This document shows, in pieces, positions 17,022 through 26,533 of a DNA stretch of 64,000 bases (its first letter is position 1; each line of letters starts with the position of its first letter). The notes beneath the pieces were generated by a model. That model was not told where the DNA came from. It was given only the letters and a program-made list of their open reading frames with translations, and did no database searches. This DNA is from Stenotrophomonas rhizophila. GTDB taxonomy: Bacteria; Pseudomonadota; Gammaproteobacteria; Xanthomonadales; Xanthomonadaceae. The translations under genes and the position numbers were made by a program. Where the stretch lies: contig NZ_RCDC01000004.1 of assembly GCF_003651185.1 (NCBI RefSeq), positions 2,342,659 to 2,406,658 on the forward strand. Reading direction: 5' to 3'.

Positions 17022-18553
17022 ACCATGCGGTGATCCTGCCCATCCTGATTCCGCTGTTCGGCGCGGCCTGCTCCCTGTTCGTCGAGCATCGCCGCTACGG
17101 GCCGAAGGTGCAGCGCACGGTGGCGTGGACCACGCTGACCGCGCTCGCCGCAGCCGTCGCGCTGCTGTTCGCGCAGACCGCTGACGGCAGCATCGCGGTG
17201 TACCTGCTGGGTGACTGGCCCTCGCGGCTGGGCATCGCGCTGGTGGCCGACCGCCTCTCGGCATGGATGCTGGTGACCACACTGCTGCTGGCCATCCCTT
17301 GCCTGCTGCACGCCTGCTCGGGCTGGGACCGCCGCGCGCCGCACTTCCATGCCTTGTTCCAGTTCCAGCTGGTCGGCCTCAACGGCGCGTTCCTGACCGG
17401 CGATATCTTCAATCTGTTCGTGTTCTTCGAGGTGATGCTGATCGCCTCCTACGGCCTGCTGCTCAGCGGCGGGCGCGGCCTGCGCATGCGCATCGGCCTG
17501 CACTACGTGGTGTTCAACGTCACCGCCTCCACCCTGTTCCTGATCGCACTCGGCCTGCTGTACGCCTCGCTGGGCTCGCTCAACATGGCCGAACTGTCGC
17601 AGCGCATCGCTGAAGTGCCGGCCTCGCACCTGACCCTGGTCAAGGCGACGATGGGGCTGTTGCTGCTGGTGTTCTGCAGCAAGGCCGCGCTGATGCCGCT
17701 GTACCTGTGGTTGCCCGAAGCGTATGCGCGTGCGCCGGCCGCGGTGGCCGCGCTGTTCGCGATCATGACCAAGGTCGGCCTGTACGCGGTGCTGCGGGTC
17801 AGCACCCTGTGGTTCGGCGAGGGTGCCGGCCCGATGGCCGGCTACGGCAGCGAATGGCTGCTCTGGGCCGGTGTGGCCACCCTCGTGCTGGGCGGCCTGG
17901 GCGTGCTCGCTGCGGCACGCCTGCGCGTGCTGATCTCCTACCTGGTGGTGGTCTCGGCGGCGACGCTGTTCATCGCGTTCTCGGTGCGTACGCCCGAAGT
18001 GCTCTCGGCCGGCCTCTACTACTTGCCGCACAGCACCTTCGTGGCCGCCGCGCTGTTCCTCATTGCCGATCTGATCCGCCGCCGCCGCGGCGGTGCCAGC
18101 GATCGCAAGGAAGTCATCGCGCCGATGCCGGGCAAGGAAACGCCGGCGGTGCTGTTCCTGATCGGTGCGGTGTCGGTGGCGGGCCTGCCGCCGTTGTCCG
18201 GCTTCCTGGCCAAGGCTGCGCTGCTGGCCGGCATGCCGGCGCAGTACACCTGGGCGGTGTGGGCCGCGGTGCTGGGCAGCAGCCTGATGGTCATCGTCGG
18301 CCTGACCCGTGGCGGCATCCGCCTGTTCTGGCGCGTGCCGGTGGTCGAAGAAGGCGCACCCAAGCCGCGCAAGGCGCCGACGCGCACCGTGGAATTGTTC
18401 GCCGCCGCGCTGCTGCTCAGCTATGGCATCGCGATGAGCGTGTTCGCCGGCCCGCTGATGCAGCACACCGATGCGATGGCCACCCAGTTGCTGCAGCCCC
18501 AGGACTATGTGGGTGAACTGCGCGCCACCACGCCGGAGATCCGCCAGCCATGA
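17018..18553 (+). CDS. mrpD: Mrp antiporter subunit D
   Basis: The 511-residue NuoM/N-like subunit has about fourteen helices. LTGDIFNLFVFFEVMLIASYGLL and KAALMPLYLWLPEAYARAPAAVAALFA contain the conserved Glu and Lys residues of the proton path. With A it forms the transport core. It overlaps both neighbours by 4 bp. Confidence 0.94.
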   Translation: MNHAVILPILIPLFGAACSLFVEHRRYGPKVQRTVAWTTLTALAAAVALLFAQTADGSIAVYLLGDWPSRLGIALVADRLSAWMLVTTLLLAIPCLLHACSGWDRRAPHFHALFQFQLVGLNGAFLTGDIFNLFVFFEVMLIASYGLLLSGGRGLRMRIGLHYVVFNVTASTLFLIALGLLYASLGSLNMAELSQRIAEVPASHLTLVKATMGLLLLVFCSKAALMPLYLWLPEAYARAPAAVAALFAIMTKVGLYAVLRVSTLWFGEGAGPMAGYGSEWLLWAGVATLVLGGLGVLAAARLRVLISYLVVVSAATLFIAFSVRTPEVLSAGLYYLPHSTFVAAALFLIADLIRRRRGGASDRKEVIAPMPGKETPAVLFLIGAVSVAGLPPLSGFLAKAALLAGMPAQYTWAVWAAVLGSSLMVIVGLTRGGIRLFWRVPVVEEGAPKPRKAPTRTVELFAAALLLSYGIAMSVFAGPLMQHTDAMATQLLQPQDYVGELRATTPEIRQP

Positions 18554-19056
18554 CGCGCAAGCCTTCCCTGTACAAGCGCATTCTGCCCTCGCCTTCGCTC
18601 AGCGTGATGGTCGTGGCGTTCTGGCTGTTGATGTCCGACAGCTTCACCCTGGGCCAGTTCGTGCTTGGCATGATCCTGGGCGTCGTGGTGCCGCTGTTCG
18701 CCGCCCGGCTGGACCGCGAGTTCGCGCGGATCGGCTCGCTCAAGCCCCTCCCCAAACTGTTGTTCGTGACCCTGTGGGACATCCTGATCTCCAACATCCG
18801 GGTGGCGATCCAGGTGCTGGGGCCGGAGCGCCGCATCCACCCCGGTTTCATCTGGCTGCCGCTGGATATCGCCAACATCCACGGCATCGCCGCGCTCACC
18901 AGCATGATCACGTTGACCCCGGGCACGGTCTCGGCCGCGTTGTCCGATGACCGCAGGTATCTGTTGGTGCACGTGCTGCATCTGGATGATCCGGATGAAC
19001 TGGTCCGGCAGATCAAATCCCGCTACGAAGCCCCGCTGATGGAGATTTTCCCATGA
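18550..19056 (+). CDS. mrpE: Mrp antiporter subunit E
   Basis: The 168-residue protein has N-terminal hydrophobic helices followed by a cytosolic domain with HPGFIWLPLDIANIHGIAALTSMITLTPGT, the MrpE signature, and HVLHLDDPDELVRQIKSRYEAPLMEIF at the end. The 4-bp overlaps with subunits D and F imply translational coupling. Confidence 0.92.
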   Translation: MTRKPSLYKRILPSPSLSVMVVAFWLLMSDSFTLGQFVLGMILGVVVPLFAARLDREFARIGSLKPLPKLLFVTLWDILISNIRVAIQVLGPERRIHPGFIWLPLDIANIHGIAALTSMITLTPGTVSAALSDDRRYLLVHVLHLDDPDELVRQIKSRYEAPLMEIFP

Positions 19057-19337
19057 CCGGATACATGTTCATCCAGACCACGATGGTGGTGTGCATGCAC
19101 GTGGTCGGCCTGGCCATGCTGCTGGCCACCTGGCGCCTGCTGCGCGGCCCCACCGTGCCCGATCGCATCCTTGCGCTGGACACCTTGTCGGTGACGGCCA
19201 TCGCTGAACTCATGTTGTTCGGCATGTACCTCAACTCGGCGGTGTATTTCGAAGCCGCGCTGATCATCGCCATGCTCGGCTTCGGCAGCACGGTGGTGCT
19301 GAGCAAGTTCGTGCTGCGCCGGGACATCGTCGAATGA
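19053..19337 (+). CDS. mrpF: Mrp antiporter subunit F
   Basis: The 94-residue subunit has three helices. LLRGPTVPDRILALDTLSV is the MrpF motif, and the C-terminal LGFGSTVVLSKFVLRRDIVE is typical. It overlaps its neighbours by 4 bp on both sides. Confidence 0.92.
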   Translation: MTGYMFIQTTMVVCMHVVGLAMLLATWRLLRGPTVPDRILALDTLSVTAIAELMLFGMYLNSAVYFEAALIIAMLGFGSTVVLSKFVLRRDIVE

Positions 19338-19747
19338 TCACCTTCATCCAGATCGTGCTGTCGATCCTGCTGCTGTTCGGCTGCTTCTTCATCCTGGTCG
19401 GCGCGCTCGGCCTGGTGAAGCTCTCCACCTTCTTCAAGCGCCTGCACGCACCGACCAAGGCCAGCACGCTGGGCGTGGGCTGCGTGCTGGTCGGCTCGGT
19501 CTGTTATCACATCTTCCTCGGCGAAGACCCGCAGCCGCGTGAGCTGCTGATCACCGTGTTCCTGTTCATCACTGCACCGATCAGTGCGCACATGATGGCC
19601 AAGGCCGCGTTGTCGCTGCTGATGGAAACCCGGCCGGACCTGCCGGGCCACAAGACCGCCAAGGAAGAACAGTTGCCGCCGCCGGAGCCGCGCCATCCGG
19701 GCGACACCGAGGGTGCCAAGGCCCCCGTTTCCCGGGACAGCCAGTAG
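19334..19747 (+). CDS. mrpG: Mrp antiporter subunit G
   Basis: The 137-residue last subunit has three helices with ILVGALGLVKLSTFFKRLHAPTKASTLGVG, the MrpG motif, and TAPISAHMMAKAAL. The hydrophilic tail after residue 100 is rich in Glu and Pro. Its TAG stop falls in the GTAG head of a REP element that ends the operon. Confidence 0.92.
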   Translation: MITFIQIVLSILLLFGCFFILVGALGLVKLSTFFKRLHAPTKASTLGVGCVLVGSVCYHIFLGEDPQPRELLITVFLFITAPISAHMMAKAALSLLMETRPDLPGHKTAKEEQLPPPEPRHPGDTEGAKAPVSRDSQ

Positions 19748-19815
19748 AGCCGACCGCTGGTCGGCTGCAGGCATCCTGCCGGAGGGCAGCCGACCCACGG
19801 CCGGCGCTCCGTAGT
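19744..19815. repeat. SMAG-type REP pair after the mrp operon
   Basis: A GTAG copy on the plus strand (19744-19766: AGCCGACC, GCT, GGTCGGCT) is followed by a degenerate inverted partner (about 19785-19811). The first copy overlaps the mrpG stop codon. The pair separates convergent mrpG and the exchanger gene. Confidence 0.75.
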
Positions 19816-19822
19816 GCGACGT

Positions 19823-20779
19823 TCAGCCGCCCCAGACCAGCGCCAGTTCCAGTGCCACCCACCCCAGGAACGCCACCACCAGCACCGCGCCTTCGCGCCG
19901 GCTGATGGTCAGGTCACCGCGCAGCATCGGGTAGAGCACCAGCACGAAGGCGATCGCCGCCGGCAGCTCCAGTTTCACGAACGATCCGGGCAGCGCCAGC
20001 GGGCGCAATGCGGCCATGCCGCCGACCACCACCAGCAGGTTGAACAGGCTCGAGCCGATCACGTGGCCCAGCACCATGTCGCCCTGACCACGCCGGGCGG
20101 CGGCAATGGCTGCCGCCACTTCGGGCAATGCGGTGCCGATCGCCACCGGCAGCAGGCCGACCAGCAACGGTGACCAGCCCAGCCCGGCGCCAAACACCGG
20201 CGCGGCCTGCACGATCCAGCGCGCGCCGAAATAGAGGCACACACCCGCGAACAGCAGCCGCAGGAGGTTGAGGAACAGTCCCGTGCGGGTCATGGCGTAG
20301 CCGGCGATGCCCTCACGCACCGGTTCGACTTCCAGCCGCGCGCGGCGCAGCAGGAACACCAGCAGGCCGACAAAGGCGAGCAGCAGCACGGCCCCTTCCC
20401 AGCGTGCGATCACGCCATCCAGGCCGAACAGGATCAGCAGCGCACTGGCGGCGGCAAGACACACCAGCAAGGGCGAGAGCAGCCGCGCACGGACCAGCAG
20501 CGGCGCAGCGAGCGCCGCCAGGCCCAGGGTCAGGCCGAGGTTGACGATGTTGCTGCCCACCGCATTGCCCAGCGCGAGTTCTTCCGCGCCGACCACGAAG
20601 GCACGGGCGTTGACCACCAGCTCCGGCAGCGAGGTGCCGAAGGCCACCAGCAGCAACCCGGCCACGAACGGCGACGCGCCGAAGCGCTGGGCCAGACCCG
20701 AGGCGGCCCGGACGATGGAGTCGCCGCCCAGTGCCAACAGCACCAGGCCCAGCAAGAACCAAACAGTGGCAGCGATCAT
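19823..20779 (-). CDS. Calcium/sodium exchanger, CaCA family
   Basis: The 318-residue protein has two inverted repeats of about five helices. Each contains the exchanger alpha-motif: VAFGTSLPELVVNARA near residue 46 and VAIGTALPEVAAAIAAARRG near residue 212; the Glu in each binds cation. This matches YrbG-type K+-independent exchangers. It is convergent with the Mrp operon but not co-transcribed with it. Confidence 0.92.
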   Translation of the reverse strand: MIAATVWFLLGLVLLALGGDSIVRAASGLAQRFGASPFVAGLLLVAFGTSLPELVVNARAFVVGAEELALGNAVGSNIVNLGLTLGLAALAAPLLVRARLLSPLLVCLAAASALLILFGLDGVIARWEGAVLLLAFVGLLVFLLRRARLEVEPVREGIAGYAMTRTGLFLNLLRLLFAGVCLYFGARWIVQAAPVFGAGLGWSPLLVGLLPVAIGTALPEVAAAIAAARRGQGDMVLGHVIGSSLFNLLVVVGGMAALRPLALPGSFVKLELPAAIAFVLVLYPMLRGDLTISRREGAVLVVAFLGWVALELALVWGG

Positions 20780-20848
20780 CTGGTGCTCCCCGGTGACAGA
20801 TGTGAGCCGATTCTAGGGCCAGCCCACGCCAAACAGTGAAGGCCCGCC

Positions 20849-20864
20849 CCGGCCCTGTGGCCGG
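20849..20864. terminator. Short GC hairpin between exchanger and lipoprotein genes
   Basis: CCGGCC, CTGT loop, GGCCGG lies just after the lipoprotein stop (minus strand, stop at 20880). There is no T-tract. It is a possible 3'-end structure. Confidence 0.35.
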
Positions 20865-20879
20865 CGCGGTGCCGATGGC

Positions 20880-21488
20880 TCAGGAGCAGCCTTCCACGTA
20901 ATCGACCTGCGGGGTCTTGCCGACCCGCCATGCGGTCACATTGCCATCGCCGTTGATCTCGAAGTTGACCAGCGCGCCGCCCTCGGTGGCCGGGCGCACG
21001 CGCAGGTTGTGGCCCTGCTCGTCGTACTTGTGCGGGGTCAGGTCGCCGCGATCCGGGTACAGCGTCTGCAGCTGGCCGAGCGACATGCCGACCTTGCCGC
21101 CACCGGGGGCGACGATGCGGTCGTTGCGCACGTCGTACCGGACCAGACGCTTGCCTTCGATCATGAAGATCACGTCTTCGGCCTGCGCGCCTTCCGGCCG
21201 CAGCGCATGGCAGTAATCGTCAGGGACGTCGCCCTGCAGGGGTGTCTTCCAGGCTGCCCGGACCTCGTCCAAGGTGCTGCCCAGCGCCACCGGGCCGTAG
21301 CCATCCAGCCGTGCCGGACCCTGCGTCACCGTGCCCGGGGCCGCCGTGGCAGGCGCTGCCGGCGCGGTGTCCGCCGCCGGTGCAGGCACGGCCGCCTCGG
21401 CATCGGCCGACGGCGTCTCCGGCGTGCGCTCGCACGCGGCCAAGGCCAGCACCATCCCCACTGCCATCACGCTTCCCAGCTGTCTCAT
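20880..21488 (-). CDS. Putative lipoprotein of unknown function
   Basis: The 202-residue protein has a lipoprotein signal with lipobox LALAAC (Cys19), then an Ala/Pro-rich linker (about residues 20-58) and a compact C-terminal domain starting GYGPVALGSTLDEVRAAW. The GSTLDEVRAAW and VGMSLGQLQTLYPDRGD blocks suggest two related helix-strand units, as in small periplasmic domains that bind or scaffold. I do not recognise a named family. It is likely anchored to the outer membrane because residue 2 of the mature protein (Glu) is not Asp. Confidence 0.7.
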   Translation of the reverse strand: MRQLGSVMAVGMVLALAACERTPETPSADAEAAVPAPAADTAPAAPATAAPGTVTQGPARLDGYGPVALGSTLDEVRAAWKTPLQGDVPDDYCHALRPEGAQAEDVIFMIEGKRLVRYDVRNDRIVAPGGGKVGMSLGQLQTLYPDRGDLTPHKYDEQGHNLRVRPATEGGALVNFEINGDGNVTAWRVGKTPQVDYVEGCS

Positions 21489-21618
21489 GCCTGCATCCTC
21501 CCGGTGAATGGGCGCAGCCTAGCGCGAGCGCCGTGTGGGCGGCATGCACAGTGTCGCTGTCATCCGCGTTTCACCTGCCGCGTTCAGGCTCGGCCTGCAC
21601 CGCATCGACCCCGCCCCC

Positions 21619-22104
21619 ATGCAACCGCAGAAGACCGACCTCGCCCGCACCGCCCTGCAGGCCCACCGCGCGCCCCTGGACATGCGCCAGCGCCGGCTGT
21701 TGATCCTGTGCGACGGCCAGCGCGACCTGGTGCAGCTCGGCCAGCTGGTGGGCCCGGAAACCCCGGCGATGGTGATCCAGCTGATCCAGAGCGGGTATCT
21801 GGTGTTGAGTGCGGTGACACCGACCGCGGTGCCGGTGCCCGTGACCGAACGCCGCCGCTCGCTGGTGGCCGCCCGCATCTATCTGCTGGACATCCTGGAA
21901 CTGCAGCGTCATCCGCAGGCGGCAGCCCTGTTCCACACCCTGCAGCAGGCCCGCAGCGACGACGCGGTCATGGCGGCGCTGCAGACCGCATTGGACGCGC
22001 TGCCAGGCCTGACCTCCACCGGCTATGCCGAGCGGGTGCGGCAGCGGTTGCTGGAGGTGCTGCCGAAGGAGCATGCCGAGCGCTTCCAGATCGCGCTGGT
22101 TTGA
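21619..22104 (+). CDS. Conserved hypothetical protein, probably cytosolic
   Basis: The 161-residue protein has no signal peptide or membrane segment. LDMRQRRLLILCDGQRDLVQL and LVGPETPAMVIQLIQSGYLV look like a winged-helix-type domain, and the rest is helical with VAARIYLLDILELQRH. I place the start at ATG 21619 because the upstream in-frame part is low in conservation features, but the SD is poor and ATG 21544 is also possible. It ends 8 bp before the convergent hmgA gene. Function unknown. Confidence 0.6.
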   Translation: MQPQKTDLARTALQAHRAPLDMRQRRLLILCDGQRDLVQLGQLVGPETPAMVIQLIQSGYLVLSAVTPTAVPVPVTERRRSLVAARIYLLDILELQRHPQAAALFHTLQQARSDDAVMAALQTALDALPGLTSTGYAERVRQRLLEVLPKEHAERFQIALV

Positions 22105-22111
22105 GCCTGCG

Positions 22112-23413
22112 TCAGCCCGAGAAATTCGCCTTCAATCCCTGCCAGCAGTGCTGGTACCCGCGCTGGCGATGCGCCGCGTCCATCGCCTGTGCGGTGGGGC
22201 GGATCACGCCGCGGGTTTCGAACATGAAGGCCATGGTGTCCTTGATCACGTCCGGCCTGCTCAGGTCGGCCGCGGAGGCCTTTTCGAAGGTCGCCGCATC
22301 CGGGCCATGTCCGCTCATGCAGTTGTGCAGCGAGGCACCGCCGGGCACGAAGCCTTCGGCCTTCGCATCGTAGGCACCGTGGATCAGGCCCATGAATTCG
22401 CTGGCGATGTTGCGGTGGAACCACGGCGGGCGGAACGTGTTCTGCGCGACCAGCCAGCGCGGCGGGAAGATCGCGAAGTCCATGTTGCTGGTGCCCGGCG
22501 TGTCGCTGGGCGAATGCAGCACGAGGAAGATCGAGGGATCGGGATGATCGTGGCTGATCGAGCCGATCGTGTTGAAGCGGCGCAGATCGTAGCGGTACGG
22601 CGCGTAGTTGCCGTGCCAGGCGACCACGTCCAGCGGCGAATGATCGATATCCGCGCGCCACAGCTGGCCCTGGAATTTGGCAATCAGTTCGAACGCGCCG
22701 TCGATGTTCTCGAACGCGGCATGCGGCGTTTCGAAGTCACGCGGATTGGCCAGGCCGTTGGACCCGATAGGGCCCAGGTCGGGCAGCTTCAGCAGCGCGC
22801 CGAAGTTCTCACAGACGTAGCCGCGTGCGTCGCCATCGGGCAGTTCGACACGGAAGCGCACACCGCGTGGAATCACCGCGATCTGCTGCGGTTCGATCTC
22901 GATCACGCCCATTTCGGTGAGCAGGCGCAGGCGGCCCAGCTGCGGGACGATCAGCAGCTCGCCATCGGCGTTGTAGAAATAGCGGCCCTGCATGTCGCGG
23001 TTGGCGGCATACAGGTGGATGCCCACGCCATGGTGGGCGTCGGGCGAACCGTTGCCCCCCATCGTGTACAGCCCCTCGATGAAATCCGTGGGCGTGCTGG
23101 GCAGCGGCAACGGATCCCAGCGCAACTGGTTGGGCGAGACCGCGCCCTGCGCGACGTCGCCGTGCAGGTGGGGCTGGCTAAAGGGGGTGAACTCGCCGTG
23201 GGTCACCGCGGGGCGGATGCGGTACACCCAGCTGCGGCGGTTGCTCCCGCGCGGCGCGGTGAACGCGGTGCCGGACAGCTGTTCGGCATACAGACCATGG
23301 GCGACACGCTGCGGCGAGTTCTGCCCCACCGGCAGTGCACCCGGCACCGCCTCGGTGGCGAACTCGTTGCCGAAACCGGTCTGATAGCCGCGCGATGACA
23401 TCGGGTTGTTCAT
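22112..23413 (-). CDS. hmgA: Homogentisate 1,2-dioxygenase
   Basis: The 433-residue enzyme opens the homogentisate ring in tyrosine and phenylalanine breakdown. The Fe(II) ligands lie in [18 protein letters not shown] (His and Glu) and in the following [15 protein letters not shown] (His). N-terminal [20 protein letters not shown] is family specific. The start is ATG 23413; the in-frame extension upstream lacks similarity. It follows hppD by 106 bp on the same strand, so the two consecutive pathway steps are likely one transcript. Confidence 0.96.
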   Translation of the reverse strand: MNNPMSSRGYQTGFGNEFATEAVPGALPVGQNSPQRVAHGLYAEQLSGTAFTAPRGSNRRSWVYRIRPAVTHGEFTPFSQPHLHGDVAQGAVSPNQLRWDPLPLPSTPTDFIEGLYTMGGNGSPDAHHGVGIHLYAANRDMQGRYFYNADGELLIVPQLGRLRLLTEMGVIEIEPQQIAVIPRGVRFRVELPDGDARGYVCENFGALLKLPDLGPIGSNGLANPRDFETPHAAFENIDGAFELIAKFQGQLWRADIDHSPLDVVAWHGNYAPYRYDLRRFNTIGSISHDHPDPSIFLVLHSPSDTPGTSNMDFAIFPPRWLVAQNTFRPPWFHRNIASEFMGLIHGAYDAKAEGFVPGGASLHNCMSGHGPDAATFEKASAADLSRPDVIKDTMAFMFETRGVIRPTAQAMDAAHRQRGYQHCWQGLKANFSG

Positions 23414-23519
23414 GGTCCTGCTCCGCCGGGGGCGTGGATGGCAAGGGAATACGGCCGATGGCACCCGCGCGGGCGCGGATGCCACCGTTGAAGCGTAACG
23501 CGGGTGGCGGCCGAGTGCC

Positions 23520-24635
23520 TTACAGCACGCCGCGCTTCATCTGGTCGCGCTCGATGCTTTCGAACAGCGCGGTGAAGTTGCCTTCGCCGAAGCCTTCGTT
23601 GCCCTTGCGCTGGATGATCTCGAAGAAGATCGGGCCGATGCAGTTGGTGGTGAAGATCTGCAGCAGTTTGCGCTGCTTTGTCTCCGGGTCGGCATCGATC
23701 AGGATCTTGTTCTTCGCCAGTCGGGCCACGTCTTCACCGTGGTTGGGCACGCGCATGTCGATCACATCGAAATACGTGTCCGGCGTATCCAGGAACTCCA
23801 CGCCCTGGGCGCGCATCGCCTCCACGGTGTCGTAGATGCTCTCGGTAAAGCAGGCGATGTGCTGGATGCCCTCGCCCTTGTAGGCGTCGAGGTATTCGTT
23901 GATCTGGCTCTTCGGATCGGACGATTCGTTGAGCGGGATGCGCACGATGCCGTCCGGGGCGGTCATCGCCTTGGACACCAGGCCGGTCTTGAGGCCCTTG
24001 ATGTCGAAGTAGCGGATCTCGCGGAAGTTGAACAGGCGCTCGTAGTAATCCGACCACTGCTGCATGTTGCCGAAGTACAGGTTGTGCGTCAGGTGGTCGA
24101 TGAAGGTCAGCCCGAAGCCCTTCGGGCGCGGGTCCACACCCTCGATCGGCGCGTAATCGGTATCGAACATGCTGCCGTTGGCGCCGTAACGGTCGACCAG
24201 GTACAGCATGCAGTCGCCGATGCCCTTGATGATCGGGGCGGCGACGGCGCGGGTCTCGGGCTTGAAGTCGATCGCTTCGGCACCGTTGCCCAGGGCCATC
24301 TGGTAGACCTCATCGCCCGGCTTCTTGAAGCGGATGGCGAAACCGCAGGCGCACGGGCCGTGCTTCTCGGCGAAGTCCGATGCGAACGAATCCGGCTCTT
24401 CGTTGACCAGGAAATTCACGTCGCCCTGGCGATAGACCGTGATCGCACGCTGCTTGTGGCGCAGCACGGCGGTGAAGCCCATCTTGCGGAAATAGTCGTG
24501 CAGTTCCGCGCCACGGCCGGCCGGGGCGGCGAACTCGACGAACTCGAAACCATCGATGCCCATCGGGTTTTCGAAGGTGGTGACCTGCATGCCCGGATCG
24601 GGTGCGAAGGACGCGGTGCTCGTTTGGCTGGTCAT
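23520..24635 (-). CDS. hppD: 4-hydroxyphenylpyruvate dioxygenase
   Basis: The 371-residue enzyme makes homogentisate from 4-hydroxyphenylpyruvate. It has two VOC-type halves. Metal ligands are His in [16 protein letters not shown], His in [16 protein letters not shown] and Glu in [21 protein letters not shown]. The start is ATG 24635. The gene is divergent from a MarR regulator, with a 14-bp palindrome between them, and lies upstream of hmgA. Confidence 0.96.
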   Translation of the reverse strand: MTSQTSTASFAPDPGMQVTTFENPMGIDGFEFVEFAAPAGRGAELHDYFRKMGFTAVLRHKQRAITVYRQGDVNFLVNEEPDSFASDFAEKHGPCACGFAIRFKKPGDEVYQMALGNGAEAIDFKPETRAVAAPIIKGIGDCMLYLVDRYGANGSMFDTDYAPIEGVDPRPKGFGLTFIDHLTHNLYFGNMQQWSDYYERLFNFREIRYFDIKGLKTGLVSKAMTAPDGIVRIPLNESSDPKSQINEYLDAYKGEGIQHIACFTESIYDTVEAMRAQGVEFLDTPDTYFDVIDMRVPNHGEDVARLAKNKILIDADPETKQRKLLQIFTTNCIGPIFFEIIQRKGNEGFGEGNFTALFESIERDQMKRGVL

Positions 24636-24726
24636 GCTGTGGCTCCAAAGCAGTCCGCATCGGAAAAAACCAGGTGCGGTAGGAAGGCAGACCCGCGAGA
24701 ATGCGGAGTCCGGAACGTAGGTTATA

Positions 24727-24740
24727 GTTTCACATGAAAC
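24727..24740. promoter_or_regulatory. MarR-type operator between hppD and the regulator gene
   Basis: GTTTCA-CA-TGAAAC is a perfect 6-bp inverted repeat with a 2-bp centre, in the 127-bp divergent region. It sits 22 bp before the regulator ATG and 91 bp before hppD. Size and symmetry fit a MarR dimer site, so autoregulation plus control of hppD-hmgA is likely. Confidence 0.65.
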
Positions 24741-24762
24741 CACCATCAAGGTGCACCGCAGC

Positions 24763-25251
24763 ATGAGCCCGCCCGATCCCAGCAGTCACAGCATCCGCGC
24801 ATCGCACGCCCTGCTCGATCTGGAGCAGTTCCTGCCGTACCGGCTGAGCGTTCTGTCCAACCGCGTCAGCGGCAACATCGCCAAGCTGTACGGCGACCGT
24901 TATGGCCTGGCGATCCCCGAGTGGCGGGTGATCACGGTCCTGGCGTTGTATCCGGGCTCGTCGGCCAGCGAGGTGTCCGATCGCACCGCGATGGACAAGG
25001 TCGCGGTCAGCCGCGCCGTGGCCAGACTGCTCGAACGGGGCTTCATCAAGCGTGAAACCCATGGCGATGACCGCCGCCGCTCGGTGCTGGCGCTGTCGGC
25101 GGCCGGATTCGAGGTGTACGAGACCATCGCGCCGCTGGTGATCGACATCACCCGCAAGCTGATGTCCGTGCTCAGCGAGGACGAAGAACAGATGCTGGAG
25201 ACGCTGATCCTGCGCCTGGCCGGGGAAGGCCTGCAGCGGATGGACGAGTAG
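24763..25251 (+). CDS. MarR-family regulator, likely of tyrosine catabolism
   Basis: The 162-residue protein is one MarR domain: helical ends for dimerisation and a winged helix with SASEVSDRTAMDKVAVSRAVARLLERG as the recognition part and THGDDRRRSVLALS as the wing. Divergence from hppD and the palindrome between them suggest that it represses homogentisate pathway genes and responds to an aromatic intermediate (inference). I choose ATG 24763; GTG 24751 is in frame. The TAG stop is supplied by the GTAG head of a REP element. Confidence 0.85.
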   Translation: MSPPDPSSHSIRASHALLDLEQFLPYRLSVLSNRVSGNIAKLYGDRYGLAIPEWRVITVLALYPGSSASEVSDRTAMDKVAVSRAVARLLERGFIKRETHGDDRRRSVLALSAAGFEVYETIAPLVIDITRKLMSVLSEDEEQMLETLILRLAGEGLQRMDE

Positions 25252-25275
25252 CCAGCGACCGTTGGTCGTTGCGGC
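25248..25275 (+). repeat. SMAG-type REP element forming the marR stop
   Basis: GTAG (25248-25251) is followed by CCAGCGACC, GTT, GGTCGTTGCGG. The last three bases of GTAG are the TAG stop of the MarR gene. The element also abuts the stop of the convergent gene at 25276. Confidence 0.8.
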
Positions 25276-26412
25276 TCAGCTCAGGTGCTTGCGCCGCGCA
25301 TGCACCCACGGCGCGGCCAGCGCGCCGATGGCACCGCCGGCAAACCCCAGCGAGGCGGCCACGGCGGCCGCTTCGATCGCACCCGGCAGAGCCAGCGCGG
25401 CGACCACCAGCAGCAGCGATGGCAGGCCGATGAAGGTGGCCATGAAGTAGCGCCAGCGCGGTGACCACGTACCGACCTGGAGCAGGCTGACCGGCATCCA
25501 GGCTTCGCCTGAGGCGTCCTGGGCAACCTTCGCGGCCACCTTGCCCAGGTCCGCTTCGACCGGCCCCTTGCCACCACGCGCGGCAGCCAGCATCGCGGCC
25601 ACCTCGTCAACCGCCGGGAAGCTGGTCGGCCAGGTCTGCGGGGCGTTGACCCCGTAGGCAGTCAGCAGCGGCACGCTGATCCAGGGTGCCAGCAAGGGCC
25701 GTACCTTGCGGCGGTCCATCACGCACCAGATCTGGGTCATGCCATGCGCGGTGACGCTGTACAGCGCCAGCTGCGCCGCCGCCGGATAAGGCAGCAGGTG
25801 CACGCGGGCGGCCATGCTGTCGTAGCCCATCTCACGCAGGAAGCCCGGGCGGGTACGTCCCTCGTGCGCCCAGGCCAGGCCGAGCGCGCCGACCAGATAC
25901 ACCTCGGCCGGATCCTTCGTGCCGGCGGTGGCGCGGTCATCGCTGGCCAGGAAGAACGCCAGCGATTTGGGTTCGGCGACATCGAGCTGGTCCCAGCGCC
26001 CGGCGTCGCCCAGCACATGTTTGAGCGGCAGGCGCGCCGGGGCGGTTTCGTCCTTGCTGGCGTTCTGCAGGAACGGCACCACGCTCAGCACGAAGCCCTG
26101 CAGGTCCACGCCGCGCAGGCCGCTGCCCTGCCACTCGGCCGGGATCAAGCCGGGCAGCGTGCCCTGGCGTGCCAGCGTGTCCAGCTGCGCCTTCTGCTCC
26201 ACCAGTTTCTGCACGGCCGCCTTGAGCAGCACGTTGTCGGGCACGGAGACCATCGGCAGGCGGTAGCGGATCGCGCCCGGCGCCGGCGTGTCGGCCTCCA
26301 GCGCATCGGGTGCGGTGTGGTCATCGAGCAGCACATCGACCGGCGGCAGGCTCACGCCGGCCGGCGCATCAAGAGAGACTTCGGTGGTGCTGTCGCTGGT
26401 GCCCGGCTGCAT
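25276..26412 (-). CDS. Uncharacterised membrane-anchored protein
   Basis: The 378-residue protein has a long hydrophilic N-terminal part and a hydrophobic C-terminus (GLPSLLLVVAALALPGAIEAAAVAASLGFAGGAIGAL) with about two helices and a short basic tail, so it is a tail-anchored or C-terminally anchored membrane protein. No catalytic motif was recognised. The start ATG 26412 is the first methionine after a low-complexity in-frame extension. A terminator at 26498-26528 lies upstream and separates it from the thioredoxin-like gene. Confidence 0.7.
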   Translation of the reverse strand: MQPGTSDSTTEVSLDAPAGVSLPPVDVLLDDHTAPDALEADTPAPGAIRYRLPMVSVPDNVLLKAAVQKLVEQKAQLDTLARQGTLPGLIPAEWQGSGLRGVDLQGFVLSVVPFLQNASKDETAPARLPLKHVLGDAGRWDQLDVAEPKSLAFFLASDDRATAGTKDPAEVYLVGALGLAWAHEGRTRPGFLREMGYDSMAARVHLLPYPAAAQLALYSVTAHGMTQIWCVMDRRKVRPLLAPWISVPLLTAYGVNAPQTWPTSFPAVDEVAAMLAAARGGKGPVEADLGKVAAKVAQDASGEAWMPVSLLQVGTWSPRWRYFMATFIGLPSLLLVVAALALPGAIEAAAVAASLGFAGGAIGALAAPWVHARRKHLS

Positions 26413-26497
26413 GCGTCGATTCCGTCGGTTGTCCGCCACGAACAGCGCGGCATGAGGTCCTTGGGGGTAGCGGCAGGGCAGCGGACAAATTGAGGGC

Positions 26498-26528
26498 AAA
26501 AAAAAAGCCGCGGAATCCGCGGCCTTTT
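26498..26528 (-). terminator. Intrinsic terminator after the thioredoxin-like gene
   Basis: GCCGCGG, AAT-type 3-nt loop, CCGCGGC is followed on the minus strand by nine Ts. It is bidirectional in form (A-tract on one side, CCTTTT on the other) but there is no plus-strand gene to end. Confidence 0.88.
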
Positions 26529-26533
26529 CCAGA

